Shown piece after piece: positions 46,582 through 57,777 of a stretch of 64,000 nt of DNA. The DNA comes from Coriaria nepalensis (lineage: Eukaryota > Streptophyta > Magnoliopsida > Cucurbitales > Coriariaceae), in contig CP114493.1 of NCBI GenBank assembly GCA_027186245.1, positions 8,935,501 to 8,999,500 of the forward strand, written 5' to 3'. The notes under the pieces are model-generated. The model did no database searches. It saw only the letters and a program-made list of their open reading frames with translations, and had not been told where the DNA came from. Made by a program: the position numbers and the translations under genes. The first letter of the stretch is position 1. Each line of letters starts with the position of its first letter.

Positions 46582-48168
46582 ATGAGATCTATGAAAAACA
46601 TGATTCCTTCTTCTGCTCATGATCAGGAAGTCCCATATGTCCGCAACAGAGAGAATCCATTCTTCAATGGACTGCTAAGAGGTGATGACGACCAGTTGGT
46701 TCCTAAGAAAGAAGTCATAGTAGACACACCACATGAAGATTTCTTATCAGACAACAACAACAATCTTGAGCCTTATGAGAGATCTTCATCTGGGAAGTTG
46801 CTAAAAAACATTCCCAAAATAGCTTCATTCGAGTTCCTTCCGACTCGGTCGGATATAGAATTTGACTTGGGAGGGGATCCAGATCATGATTTTCTGAATA
46901 TTGAATTCACAACAGAAGCAGAAACCTGTAAAGAAGACTTAGTACGCCCCAGTTTCGAAAAATCTTACAGCGTGATTGATACTAGAACGACAGCCCGATT
47001 GACGGTTTCACTTCCTCAGTCGGCAGCATCGTTTTACAACGGCTCGTCGCCGCAATTCGAAGTCGTTGAGTCATGCGAAAGCATTGAAAGGCTTAATACA
47101 TATTTGAAGACCGGAAAGGATGAAGTGAACGCTGGTGTTCCTGGAAAATACCTACTTGCTGTAATGGCGAATGATGCGTCCGACATAGGATCCATGGCTT
47201 CAACCATCATGTACGCCTTCTACCTGAACGAAACGCGTAAAGATGAGGAAACGTACATTGTTCCTGTCGTCAACATGAAGAGGACAGAACTGAAATACCA
47301 CGACGAGATTAAATGGTTGCTCGGTTCTTGTCGGATCGATCAGTCGTCCTTGATTTTTATCGACGAGATTGACCTGCCATATTATCAACTATTTGGAAGT
47401 CTCAAGTTAGTTCTAGTAAACACCGACAAGCTTCCAACTAAACAAGAGGCGATAAATGAGGCCGTAGTCGAAACTTTCAGTTGCAAAAATGGGGATGAAT
47501 GTTGTTCATGTTGTACACTTATTGCTGAGATGTTTGCCTTGACTTCACCCGAGATTTTAACCGGGCAAGGATTAAGTAGGCTTTTACTTGCCGGCATTTT
47601 GTTCGATACAAGAAACCTTAGCAACCCGGACTGTACATTGAAAGATAAGTACATTACCACATTGTTGATAAATGGGGCCGGTCGATTCGGATGCAACGGC
47701 TTGCATCAAATACTGAGACACAAAATGAACGACGGATCGAATCCGGATGTGATCGATAACTTGTGGAAAGATTACAAAAGGTGGAAGAGAGTAGGGAACC
47801 CGACAACATCTAATGTAGGGATGAGTTGTGTTGGAATTTCAGCTAAGAAACTTCTTGCTGGTGAGAATAATTCCATTCAAGAGATCAAACATTTCCAGCA
47901 GATGGAAAAACTTCAGTTGCTTGTGATTGTGTCCGGATATTACGACGTGGAGAAGAATTTCAAGAGGGAGATTCTAGCGGTGACTGAATCTAGGGAGGAT
48001 ATGATTAGTTTGTTGTCTTTCTTTGATTCTAATGCTTCTAGAATGCCTCTTAGCGTTCTTCACCAAACAGGGGTTAGAGATGATCTTGTAAGAGCGTTTG
48101 AGAGTTCCAAGGTGATATCAAGGAGGACTATTGAGGGCCTCTTGGAAGAATTTTGCGGAGCGTACTGA
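46582..48168 (+). CDS. PRUNE-like DHH-family phosphoesterase homologue
   Basis: Single exon, 528 residues from ATG 46582 (MRSMKNMIPSS). The family resembles animal PRUNE and exopolyphosphatases: NDASDIGSMAS at about 197-207 matches the NEACDLDS motif, and VPVVNMKRTEL, LIFIDEIDLPYY and LLAGILFDTRNL match further conserved blocks. A DHHA2-like C-terminal part follows (to residue 528, EEFCGAY). At the position of the name-giving Asp-His-His motif the sequence reads LVNTDKLP (Asn at residue 280), so the usual metal ligands are absent and activity is doubtful. The N-terminal 150 residues look disordered. Its first 42 codons lie in the duplicated unit, and an orphan copy is at 37143. The frame is intact. 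Confidence 0.85.
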   Translation: MRSMKNMIPSSAHDQEVPYVRNRENPFFNGLLRGDDDQLVPKKEVIVDTPHEDFLSDNNNNLEPYERSSSGKLLKNIPKIASFEFLPTRSDIEFDLGGDPDHDFLNIEFTTEAETCKEDLVRPSFEKSYSVIDTRTTARLTVSLPQSAASFYNGSSPQFEVVESCESIERLNTYLKTGKDEVNAGVPGKYLLAVMANDASDIGSMASTIMYAFYLNETRKDEETYIVPVVNMKRTELKYHDEIKWLLGSCRIDQSSLIFIDEIDLPYYQLFGSLKLVLVNTDKLPTKQEAINEAVVETFSCKNGDECCSCCTLIAEMFALTSPEILTGQGLSRLLLAGILFDTRNLSNPDCTLKDKYITTLLINGAGRFGCNGLHQILRHKMNDGSNPDVIDNLWKDYKRWKRVGNPTTSNVGMSCVGISAKKLLAGENNSIQEIKHFQQMEKLQLLVIVSGYYDVEKNFKREILAVTESREDMISLLSFFDSNASRMPLSVLHQTGVRDDLVRAFESSKVISRRTIEGLLEEFCGAY

Positions 48169-48602
48169 TTTGTGTTTGTGTCTGTTTTTCAATATTTTTT
48201 TGGAGAAATTCTTGTTGAGGTATAAAGTAGTTTGCTTCTTTTTCATGCAGATTTTGTACTCTGTTTTTATGGTAGAGAATTAGTTAGTTTTATATAACTG
48301 CTCGGAGATATTTAAATTATGAGACTTTAAAATATATTATATTAAAATTTTAACTGCAAATTAGATCCAATAAAAAATTAAATTTTAATACGTAGGCACT
48401 AAATACTTGCTCATAACAATCTACCATTATGACGTATTCTCATGTAAGTGGAAATTAGGAAAGGGAAAAGGGTAAAATAGTAAATTACAAATCGATAGAT
48501 AAACGAATCGAAGCCCATTTTTCCCTCCATTTTTGAAGAACGGAAGCAAGAGGGAGAGGCAGGTCAAAAGAAACCCTAAAAGAGTGGGCTTCAGAGAACG
48601 CC
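48169..48602. other. Spacer downstream of PRUNE-like gene
   Basis: 3' flank of the PRUNE-like gene and former promoter of the POLA2 relic. AT-rich; no gene seen. Confidence 0.5.
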
Positions 48603-51600
48603 ATGGAAGTGGAAATATTGGAAGAATTCAAGAAGAGCGGGTTTACGCTCGACGAACAAGACGAAGTTCTCAACAAATGTAAGTTTGTTTCCTCTTTTCC
48701 CCTGAATCTCGCTCAACTTCGCATATCACTGACTATCGGAGAGTCTGCTTCTTCTTCACTTCCGGTTTAGGTGTTACTTTCTGCACCAATTACAATCTCA
48801 AGCTGTCAGATCTGGTTTCCAGCTGGGTGGTTTACTATCTCAACAGGTTTAAAGTTTATCCTCTAAGGCTTAAGCTACGTCTCCTTACTGTCGTCTGATA
48901 TGGTACCTGCGTGGTGTGTGTTTACTAAGAAAACTGAGAAACGGATAATGGAATTCAGCCCCGATGAAGATTTTATGCTTATTGTTTCATTAAAAAAAAA
49001 GATCTTATTACACTAAGCTTTTAGCCTTTTATTTAGTACTATGAGATTAGCGGTTTCCCCCATGTTTATAATGAAGAAAACTTTGACACAATATGCTATT
49101 TAACTGGAATATATTTCATGACAGGCAATTGGATGAGTCAGTGGTGTGCGATGCACAGATGGATGGGTTTTGTCTGCACCTACAAAATGAGCAAAGGGAA
49201 GCTGTTATAAGAGAGGAAGCGAATTTGCATATTTACTCCAGCAAAGATGTGGACATGTAAGAGCCATGTTCAATACTATTTCAATTTTAACATCCAGTCA
49301 AACAAAGATTACTTTGTTGGTTTGCACTTGAAATGGCATTAATCATTTACTAAATTTCGATTGTATTAAGATATGCATCATGATATGAAGAGAAAATGAA
49401 CTTGGTCAGTGAAGTTACACTTCTTAAGCTATACATGGTTAAGTTGGCTTCACCAAGCTGCATTTGTCAAACTCTGGAATATGGTCTCTAATTCAGGATT
49501 TATTCCTTACTATGATGTTGAGTTCAAAAGATAATTAGTTGAAAATGTGTAGGATCTTAAACGACGATAATGAAGAATCTAAAGAAGAAATACTTCAGAC
49601 TCCAACAGGGAAATCTCACACTCTCTATTCAGAGCCATTTGATTCATCACCTCACATGAATGGGGCCATATTTTCCTCTGAAAGGTTAAGACATGTGACC
49701 CCCTTCGGACAAAGAACTGATAAGTTGGCTGTGAAAGTCAGCATTAATCGTATGCCTGATACAAAGATGGTAAAAATGGAAGATGATGATGAGCTTAATG
49801 AGGATGACATTATCAGGAAAGTTCCTACACCCAAAAGGTGTTCCTTGGTAGTCCATGAGTCAGGAGCTCAACCACGTTGTAGGTTCATGTATAACAGAAT
49901 AAAAGATAAGGTATGAGGAACTTGATATTGTCGGGCATTGTCATCTGTGTCTGTTTTCTATCCTGATGTGAATTTTTTGTCATTTAGTTTAATGCTCTTG
50001 AAAAATGAATTAAAAGGCACACTACTGCACTTGTTGCATCAGGGCAGTACGAAGAACCAATTGATCCTTCTGTTGCTTCACAGGTAGTGTAATTGGTCCA
50101 TCACTTTCCTTTCTCTATACTGTTTGGAGCAAGAAGATAATTTAGTTTCTGGCAGAAATCTCATATTCTCATGTTAGTTTCATGTGATAATTTATGCTTG
50201 CGCCTTGATCTCATCATATTATTTTTTGGCTTGTATTCTGTTTAACCATTGTATGTTCAGTAATGGTACAAGTCTAATTATCTGACAGCTCATGTTGTTT
50301 TAGAAAAGCGTATTTACAGTTGGCATGATCTGTAACGAAGGAGAAGGCCGTTTGAATGATAAGTCAACGTTATTGCAGAGCAGGTAAAACTAGTCTTCTT
50401 TTTCATTGTCTCCTGAACGTTAGTCTACTACAGTGAACAGAACTAGGAATTGAATCATACAAGGTCCCAATTGAAATTCTTGGGTTTATATTTGGCGGAC
50501 ACAAAATGGATAAATCAAAGAAAAAATGTCCTTAAGTTTGGTAAATTTAAAAGAAAACAAGTATTATTACATTCACACCAGAGTGTGGGAAGAAATTAAC
50601 GCACTGCCTCACTGTTTGGATATAATTTTTTTTGCTAAATTGGTGTTATATTAAAGATTACTCTAGTTCCTATAACGACTTTAATTGTCCTGCATTTAAT
50701 TTTTAAATTAGGTTAACAATTATCTACTTGACTGCTCTCTTTGATCTGTCCATTGCAGTGTTGAGCATTCTGGAGGGCAATGTGTCCCCGCTTAGAATTA
50801 CAAAAGCTTAGCCAGTTTTCAATATTTCCTGTCAGGTATATAACATCATATAGTTACAACTTACATTATAGTTGCAAGTTTGGAAGATACTTGAGAGATT
50901 GGTTTCTGCAGGTCGTGGGTATCGAAGGGCATAATCCTAGTGGACACTGTTTGATTGCATCAAAACTGGTAGATGCTGTTCCTTTGTCTGTCTCTGCTGA
51001 TGTGAATTTGCATCCAGCAAGCCTTGGATTCGGAGATCGAGCCAACTGATCAATCCTCTACATGGGAAGAATTATCAGTAGTATGTAAGCTTGTTCCCCA
51101 GGCCATTGGATAATCTGCAAATGGGAGTATTATTGACAATTTTCTCCCCTGCTCTTACAATTTCAAATTCAGAATTTTAAGACCCACTATAGTACTAGAC
51201 AAATGTTTTTATAATAATTTATGCTATTCTCTAATGCAAGAGATATTTTTAAAGGGGGAGGAACACTAAATCCATGCAATCTCCTAACTATTTGTTATTT
51301 TCGTATGCTTTATATTTGTAAATAGATAATAGCATCAGGTCCTTTTACAACGACTGACAACTTATTATTTGAGCCTCTGACTGAGTTACTTGCATATGCC
51401 AAAAGAAGCTTCCTCAGCTGCTAATATTGGTTAGCACTTTTCATTTGTTCAGTACACTTCTTTGCAACTTTTGGTGTAATGACTCCATGGCAGTTTATCA
51501 TTTAGTGACATTATTTGATTTTTGTCTCAGCTGGGACCATTTGTTGAGTACATCCAGATTTTAAGAGTGGAACTGTGGACAGGAGCTTTGATGAAATATT

Positions 51601-51618
51601 CAACATTGAAATTCTAAA
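48603..51618 (+). pseudogene. DNA polymerase alpha subunit B, decayed
   Basis: Exons 48603-48678, 48771-48846, 49125-49256 and 49553-49910 join cleanly (EEFKKSGFTLDEQDEVLNK, SDLVSSWVVYYLNR, LHIYSSKDVDMILND) and match the N-terminal half of POLA2, the primase-polymerase accessory subunit. Exon 5 (49988) then reads FNALEK followed by TGA at 50006-50008, where an Arg codon is expected, before HTTALVASGQYEEPIDPSVA. Later exons have a two-base insertion near 50785 (QCV, then RLELQKLSQFSIF in a new frame), a base loss near 50833 and a shift near 51020. Further exons (SGPFTTTDNLLFEPLTELLA near 51329, LGPFVEYI at 51531) are also shifted, and the C-terminal phosphoesterase-like region is missing after about 51618. 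The gene is essential, so an intact copy must exist elsewhere. Confidence 0.85.
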
Positions 51619-51729
51619 AAGGGTACCTACTACATAAAAGGCTAGAATTGATTTGGAAGTATATACAAATCAATCAAATCATTACAACACCGTCTTGTGT
51701 ATAAACAAATCACCAGTTTGTGGTCTTCT

Positions 51730-52442
51730 CTAATTCGCCTTGCTTTCTTTGTAACTTCTGCTCCTGAGCCAATCTACGCAATTATTAACCACCCACAGAA
51801 TACTAACTAAAACAGCACAAACAATCACAAACATCCAAGAAACCCAAACCCAGCTACCAATCACACCATCACCTCCACCAGTCACATAAAAAACCAGCAT
51901 CTTCCACACAAAAACAGGACCCAAAACCACTCTACAAACAGTATAAAACCCATAAAACCAAGGAGATAAGAACTCATAAACCTTAGTCGCGATCTTCTCG
52001 TCATAAGTAGTTGAATTATCCTTCCTTAAGCCAGCAAGGCTCCAAACATTCTGACAAGGACTGGTCACCTCAGCCTGAATTAGAAGCATGAGGATCGAGA
52101 CTGCTCCATGGCCGATCAGAAACCGACACGTGGTGAAGACGCAGAGGGTTGCTAGATGGTGAGATATGAAGAGGATGTCATAAGGGTAGAATAGTATGAG
52201 GTGAAGGAGATCCGACTAGAAGTATGATATGCTATATTCAAGTACGAGGTTTTGGAACTTCGTGTTCGGAGAAGTGAAAATAAAAGTAGTATCTGAAAAG
52301 GAGGAGGAAGATGAGTTGCCATGACAACTGCAGGAGTTCCATGAGCTAGAGATATGAAACAGCTCGAAGCTTGTAGCCTGTGTTTCGGACCCCACTTTGG
52401 ACGTAGAACAAAGTATGCAAACAGATATACGAGAAGAAACAT
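51730..52442 (-). pseudogene. TLC-domain protein (At5g14285-like), decayed
   Basis: Read on the minus strand: FLLVYLFAYF and ASSCFISLAHGTPAVVMATH from 52442, then a frameshift near 52310, then LVLEYSISYF, a TAG at 52218-52216, LLHLILFYPYDILFISHHLA, CRFLIGHGAVSILMLLIQAE and the intact end TVCRVVLGPVF, VSILWVVNN to 51730. TLC-domain proteins are multi-pass ER or Golgi membrane proteins. One frameshift and one nonsense codon disrupt the otherwise well-preserved frame. The N-terminal 15 or so residues are also missing: homology stops abruptly at 52442, where the helicase fragment begins on the opposite strand. Confidence 0.8.
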
Positions 52443-52444
52443 TT

Positions 52445-53122
52445 GAGCTAAAGGATCTAGCCTTTTGCTATATAATCAAGCGAATCCCTGACGATATTTG
52501 TTCTCTATCAGCACATCTTACGAAATGGTTGACTGAGATTGAGTCTTGTAAGGTGATAGAATTCTTATACTAACACATTAAGCCTGTCAATTTGTATACA
52601 TGCCAATTTGGAGCAGATGTTAAAGTAAGGGGCTCGACATTCATTTTGATTTCGAATAAAAGAAACTTGTGTTGGGAAAATTTGAAGTCTTCTTTCTGGC
52701 ATGATAGGTCTTCTTGCAGAGCAATTCACAGGCCAAGTTCACCCCCAGAGCTGTTGCGAGTATAATGCATGGAATTGCAAGCCCAGCTTATCCTTCTACA
52801 TTCTGGTCGAAAACTCATTTCTGGTAATAAAATCATATTTTTGGAATTGATTCATTTGCTTATGGGTGAGATGGGTATTCATTTGTGTGATAATTGGTAA
52901 ATGAGTCTTACTACTCTATATGAATTCTTTTGTTTGAACGCCAATGGTCCGAGATGGAAAAGAAAGTCTTTTGAGACAAGTTAATGATTTTAAATGAAAT
53001 TCCAAACATTTGGTATACCATTTCTTGCTTGCAGGGGAAGGTATAAACCGATCGACTTCCCTACAGTAATGGAAGAAGCAAAGGCAGAGCTCAAGAATTT
53101 TGTTGGGAAGGGTGAACTCTAG
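52445..53122 (+). pseudogene. RecQ5-like DNA helicase, 3' end only
   Basis: Three exons with good splice sites: 52445-52552 (ELKDLAFCYIIKRIPDDIC, SAHLTKWLTEIESCK), 52720-52822 (FTPRAVASIMHGIASPAYPS, FWSKTHFW) and 53035-53122 (GRYKPIDFPTVMEEAKAEL, NFVGKGEL, stop). From memory these match the C-terminus of plant RECQL5-type helicases; the helicase core is absent and an exon may be missing between the first two pieces. It begins exactly where the TLC relic ends, so a rearrangement joined the two. Confidence 0.6.
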
Positions 53123-53521
53123 CTACTTCAAATCACGTATATTCTAAAGGTAATAAAATAATCAGAACTCTGAACTATAACACCACTTGATATTCCCCAT
53201 ACTTGTTCTCCTTGATGTTCTTCAAATGAGAAGCCGATCACTCGTGCTATTTGGCTTCTTGAAACTTTCTCTTATGGTCGAAAGGAGAGTAAAATCAAGG
53301 ACCCAGAAAAATAAGAAGTGATAGATCTTTAATTAGAAGTGATAGATGTGTCAATTTGTAAACTCGGATGGGAATGAACTAAGAATGTGTAGACTCGGAT
53401 ACAAGTAAACTAGATGAGATCTTGTCTTGCAAAAGAATCAAATATATTCTTCTATCGTACATCAAGACTAGGGAGTCTAAAAGTCGTACGCATTCGATGA
53501 TCTCGGATGTGATTCGGCCAG

Positions 53522-53785
53522 AAAAGATTTCAAATTAAACAGCTTGCAGCGTTGATTGAAGAAATAATTGTTCTTTCTAAGAAGAGCTCTGAGAAGGTAA
53601 AAACAAATGATGGGTTAATTGCTCTTCTATTTTTATTATTCAATCATTATATTTGCCATATTTCTATTTGTAGTTAAGAGGTCCTAGTGTTGTGTTATGG
53701 TTAACTTCCTTTTCAGAAATGGTTTAAATTTGACTATCCTTTAAAAGTAGAGGATTGGAAGCCCGAAGCTGACCTTTTCTTTTAA
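53522..53785 (+). pseudogene. Two unrecognised C-terminal exons
   Basis: Exon 53522-53596 encodes KRFQIKQLAALIEEIIVLSK then KSSEK (25 codons). Exon 53717-53785 encodes KWFKFDYPLKVEDWKPEADL then FF and a stop. Both have proper CAG acceptors, the first has a GTAAAA donor, and both introns are phase 0, so they fit together as the end of one protein. I do not recognise the family, and no upstream exons are evident. Confidence 0.35.
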
Positions 53786-54157
53786 ACTTCTTCATATTAC
53801 GTATTAATTAATAAAGTGTATTTTTCTGGTCAATTTGCACATTTTAGTTTGATTACTTTGTTTATAGGCTTCATAAGAACAATAAGGTGGAAATGGTCGA
53901 TTCAAGAGTCCTTAAGTTTCTCAAAGACTTGATGAGACTTCATTATTCGTGTGTTTTTTTTTTTTTTTTTCTTAAAATGATAAATACAAGTCTTTTGCAT
54001 TTTATGAATCTAGATAATATTTAATTTTATGTATTCATCTCACAAGATTATCAAATGGACAAAAGAATGAAGGAAAAAAAGATGTTTGTTTTGATTTCTC
54101 GAAACTAGTATTTAATTATGTTGATTTAGAAATATAAATCTAGTTTTCCATTTACTG

Positions 54158-54176
54158 ATACGACGTCGTGTCGTAT
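54158..54176. promoter_or_regulatory. Palindromic ACGACGTCGT element
   Basis: ATACGACGTCGTGTCGTAT contains the perfect palindrome ACGACGTCGT and a wider imperfect symmetry. It lies about 400 bp before the DUF212 ATG. GACGTC cores are typical bZIP sites; function is inferred. Confidence 0.4.
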
Positions 54177-54322
54177 TAATACCCGCCGGGACTTGGGGGG
54201 CCCCATTAAAAATCCGTTGAAGAACAGGAAGGGCGAAGACCGAGACCGTTTGTTATTATAAATGATAAAGATGGGAAGAGAACAGAACATAGAACAAAGA
54301 AGAAGAAGCTACCAAACTTGAC

Positions 54323-54348
54323 ATATATATATATATATATATATATAT
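54323..54348 (+). repeat. (AT)n microsatellite in leader region
   Basis: About 13 AT units, followed at 54391-54419 by a CTT repeat. Both lie in the presumed 5' region of the DUF212 gene. Confidence 0.85.
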
Positions 54349-54559
54349 GTTATATGATATATGGATACGTCTTATAGCTAACCTTCTTTTACTCTTCTTC
54401 TTCTTCTTCTTCTTCTTCCTCTATCTAATCGAGCAATATTCACTCTCATTCTCTGGTTCTGTGCATCTCCAATATTCCTTTCTTTATCCTCAAGCAATTC
54501 CAATTTCCAGAATCGCATTTCGATCAAGATTTTTTCTTTTTCTCTTTTTCAATAAAGAT

Positions 54560-56498
54560 ATGAGCGGGGCGGCGGCTTCTTCTTCGACGACGACTTCTTC
54601 GTCTTCTTCTTATACAGTCTTTACGAATTATCCACTCGTTTCTGCTCTCATCGCCTTCGCTATTGCCCAGTCCATCAAGTTCTTCACTTCCTGGTATTTT
54701 TTTTTTTCTCTCCTTCTTCCTCTTTCCAGTTTTATATAATTCGGTTTTCGGAATTATCTGAATTTTGGATCTGACCTAGTTCTTTTTTTCCTTATCATTT
54801 ACGTTACGAGATTGACTTCCTGATCTTTTTTCCCCTAGATTTGATTTCTTATTGTCTCTCACTCCCATCCCCCAATTTCATCTGGTTCTAATTAGCTTAC
54901 ATCTCGAAATTGAATGTGAACTAATTCTGGATCCATTAATCAGCTCCCGAAAAAAACAAAAAGAACACTATCTTGATCTCCTCTATGTATCTATTGCGTT
55001 CTGAGACAAAATTTCTATACTATCTGGAAGTTTGAGTGGTCAAGAATGCTGTCCATATCATATTCATTTCCTTTTTTTTTATAAAAAAAATGTCATTTTC
55101 TTTCTCTTGATGCGATTGGATGAGACATATACAAGTCTGATTCTGCTAATTAAGAGTTCAGATCATGACGATGCAATAATCCTCATATCAGAAGTCAATG
55201 TCAGTAGATGACTCGAAAAATACTTTTTAGCTTATAAGCTTGAATAACTCCCTTCTTAGCTTAGTGGGTTTTCTTATATTAATGACCATCTGGTTTGTTG
55301 ATTGGTAGCTAAATATTTCACTATTTCTGATTAAAACATTTTAATCAGTTTATCTTGAAAAGTATTAAGCTCTTGTACATTTGCAGGTATAAGGAAAGGC
55401 GATGGGATCTCAAGCAACTAGTTGGATCGGGTGGGATGCCATCATCTCATTCTTCAACTGTCACTGCTCTAACTATTGCAGTTGGTTTGCAAGAAGGATT
55501 TGGAGGATCGGCCTTTGCAGTTTCATTGATCTTAGCATTAATTGTATGCTTTTTTTTCTCTCATTTTTTGCTGGTTTTCTGATATAAAAGCTCTTAAGGC
55601 CAAATTTGGTGCCTCTGAAGAATTAATGAATTACAAGCCTAAATTGCACACTGTTTTGGCAGGTAATGTATGATGCTACCGGTGTAAGATTACATGCTGG
55701 ACGTCAAGCTGAGGTTTTAATGCTGCTTCTTAAAATTTTACATAATTAATTTGATGCCTTAATATTTGTCAAATGTTTAACTTGTTTTCTCGTGTATTCT
55801 AATATTGATAATATTTTAGGTTCTGAATCAAATTGTGTATGAACTTCCTGCTGAGCATCCTCTTGCTGAGAGCCGACCATTACGTGAACTTCTTGGTCAT
55901 ACACCTCCACAGGTTTGGAATTTTAGATTTCCTTCAGTAGCTGATTTTATGGATTCACAAGATTGATACATAGAATCCTGCGTCATAGTTTTTTCTTTTG
56001 GCCAAAGAACACTTGCTACTTGAAAAAGCAGTTCCTTTTTGAAGGATATAGACATCTAGATGCGTTTGGATTAGTTTTTGTTAAAATTTGAGTGTCGTTA
56101 ACTGTTGAAATTTGACTTCTAAAAGAGACCAAGTAGGTGTGAGATACTGAAAAACTCTTTGAACTTCTCTACTTCCCTAGAACATGCCGAACTTAACACC
56201 CTTTATTTTTCAACTCTAAGCTTCATTATCCTGTCTATTTATAGTTTCTTTCTCTTCTGATTGAAGAGCTGTTGACGTTCCTCCCGAATAGTTTGAAGTT
56301 CTAGCTCCAGATCCTTTAACCTTGATTAAAATATCTTTTAGAAAAAAAATTGAAGATTTATTAAGTATAAATGTTCTTTTGGTTTCCTTATCTACAATGT
56401 CAGTTCTTACTGATCTGCAGGTTATAGCCGGAGGGTTGCTCGGCACAGTCACAGCTATTCTCGGCCATTTGGTCATGCTGTTAATTAGGCACACTTGA
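54560..56498 (+). CDS. DUF212 acid phosphatase/haloperoxidase-related membrane protein
   Basis: Five exons: 54560-54693, 55387-55543, 55663-55713, 55820-55912 and 56421-56498, all GT-AG; 170 residues. The family (DUF212, YuiD-like) is a small multi-pass membrane protein related to PAP2/vanadium haloperoxidase folds and is predicted to be plastid-located in plants; its reaction is unknown. Visible features are a Ser/Thr-rich N-terminus, hydrophobic helix VSALIAFAIAQSIKFFTSW, the conserved GGMPSSHSSTVTALT block, VMYDATGVRLHAGRQAEVLN, the HPLAESRPLRELLGHTPPQV block and a final helix. It is tail-to-tail with the EMB2421-like relic. Intact. Confidence 0.92.
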
Positions 56499-57044
56499 CA
56501 TTCAATTAGACAAGAGTAATAAACTAACTCTGTCTCTTCTGTCGCTGGGTATATGAACTCTTCAATCCGTTCTTATCACCAAGATCTTCCTGTCGATAGG
56601 ATCTGCAATCCATCTGTCAAACAGCTGGAATATAGAGATTACATTCATTTAATCCCCCTGTTAAGTGCAACGAAACCATTCACGTTTCAATAGATTAGAT
56701 GTGTATTTTTCTTGATTTCATCTACTTTCCATACCCTGAAATTTCCAAAGTAGCCTTGGCCCCTGGGTTGCAATTTGCAAGATACAGGCAGGCTCTTCTG
56801 CAGGGGAAAGAAATTGAAAAACTCATACTTAAAGGAAATTGGGAGACATCATAAAAAACTGGGCCCATTTTATTCTCTTTACCTTAAACTTGTACTAAAT
56901 TTGTCTCAGAAGAATTATATATATGTTCTTTTTAAAAACAATTAAATCATCTCAACAGAGCAGTAAAAACTCTCTTCATTTCTATATAAGCATCCCCTAC
57001 AACTCTTGATTTCACATGCCAAGCAATTTGCTTGTCCGGCTTGT

Positions 57045-57210
57045 CTGGCCTTACTAAAATGACACCATTTTGGATCATCTGACATAAATCCCACCATGAC
57101 GATGAAGTTGATGGCAACCTAACTTTTTGGCCGTCTTACTAGAGTGGCACCATTTTGGATGATGTGGAATAAATCCCTAGATGATGGTGAAGTTGATGGC
57201 GGCTTAACTT
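57045..57210 (+). repeat. Two degenerate 86-bp tandem units
   Basis: TTACTAAAATGACACCATTT at 57051 recurs as TTACTAGAGTGGCACCATTT at 57137, and both continue through AATCCC and GATGAAGTTGATGGC / GGTGAAGTTGATGGC. Diverged duplication in the spacer between two genes; the rest of 56499-57777 shows no gene. Confidence 0.75.
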
Positions 57211-57777
57211 CTTCATTACTCACTGACTCAACTGCGCTACTACCAGAAGACCACAATATACACACTCTAACCAAAGTCTTGAATTCCTCGGCCACCTTAT
57301 GCTGCTCGAGCAAGATGGTAAGATTGTGGTATTGGTGCTATGATAAGAACAAACTCAACAGTCAACTCTATCCCCAGATACAAGATCCAGTGTCGAAATA
57401 ATCCCCTACAGAAACAATCCATGGGTTTTAGATTCCTTTCTTAGAAATATGAACTGACAGCAGTTCCAAGACTAGCAAATTGGACAACCTTCACCCAAAT
57501 ACATAGCCTCAAGGGTATGGTTTACCTAAGCGTTTTTAAAATCCTGTTTGGTTTAATATTTTTAATTTCCAAACCCTTTTATACGACAATACAATTTCAC
57601 AAATCGAATTCTTAAACTGCCTAGGAAAACTGACCCTTAATTATCAAATAAGACAAGAGGCTACTCGGACAATATGAACTGCCTTTTGAGGATTTAATTC
57701 CTAGACGGCCTTTGTTAGGAAAAAAAAACTATTTTTTCCAAAAAATAATTTTTCGACTATGCATTTGGGGTTGATAC

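Larger units (their letters stand above)
37269..46707 (+). repeat. Tandem 9,439-bp duplication, copy 2
   Basis: Head-to-tail copy of 27830-37268. The left edge joins the PRUNE-like fragment to the MAD2-upstream sequence at AAAG; the right edge continues into the rest of the PRUNE-like gene after CCTAAGAAAG. No difference from copy 1 was found in the stretches compared. Confidence 0.93.

Noticed and set aside
57144..57401. 85-codon frame over the 86-bp tandem units
   Set aside because: Not conserved between the two repeat units and without recognisable domain.
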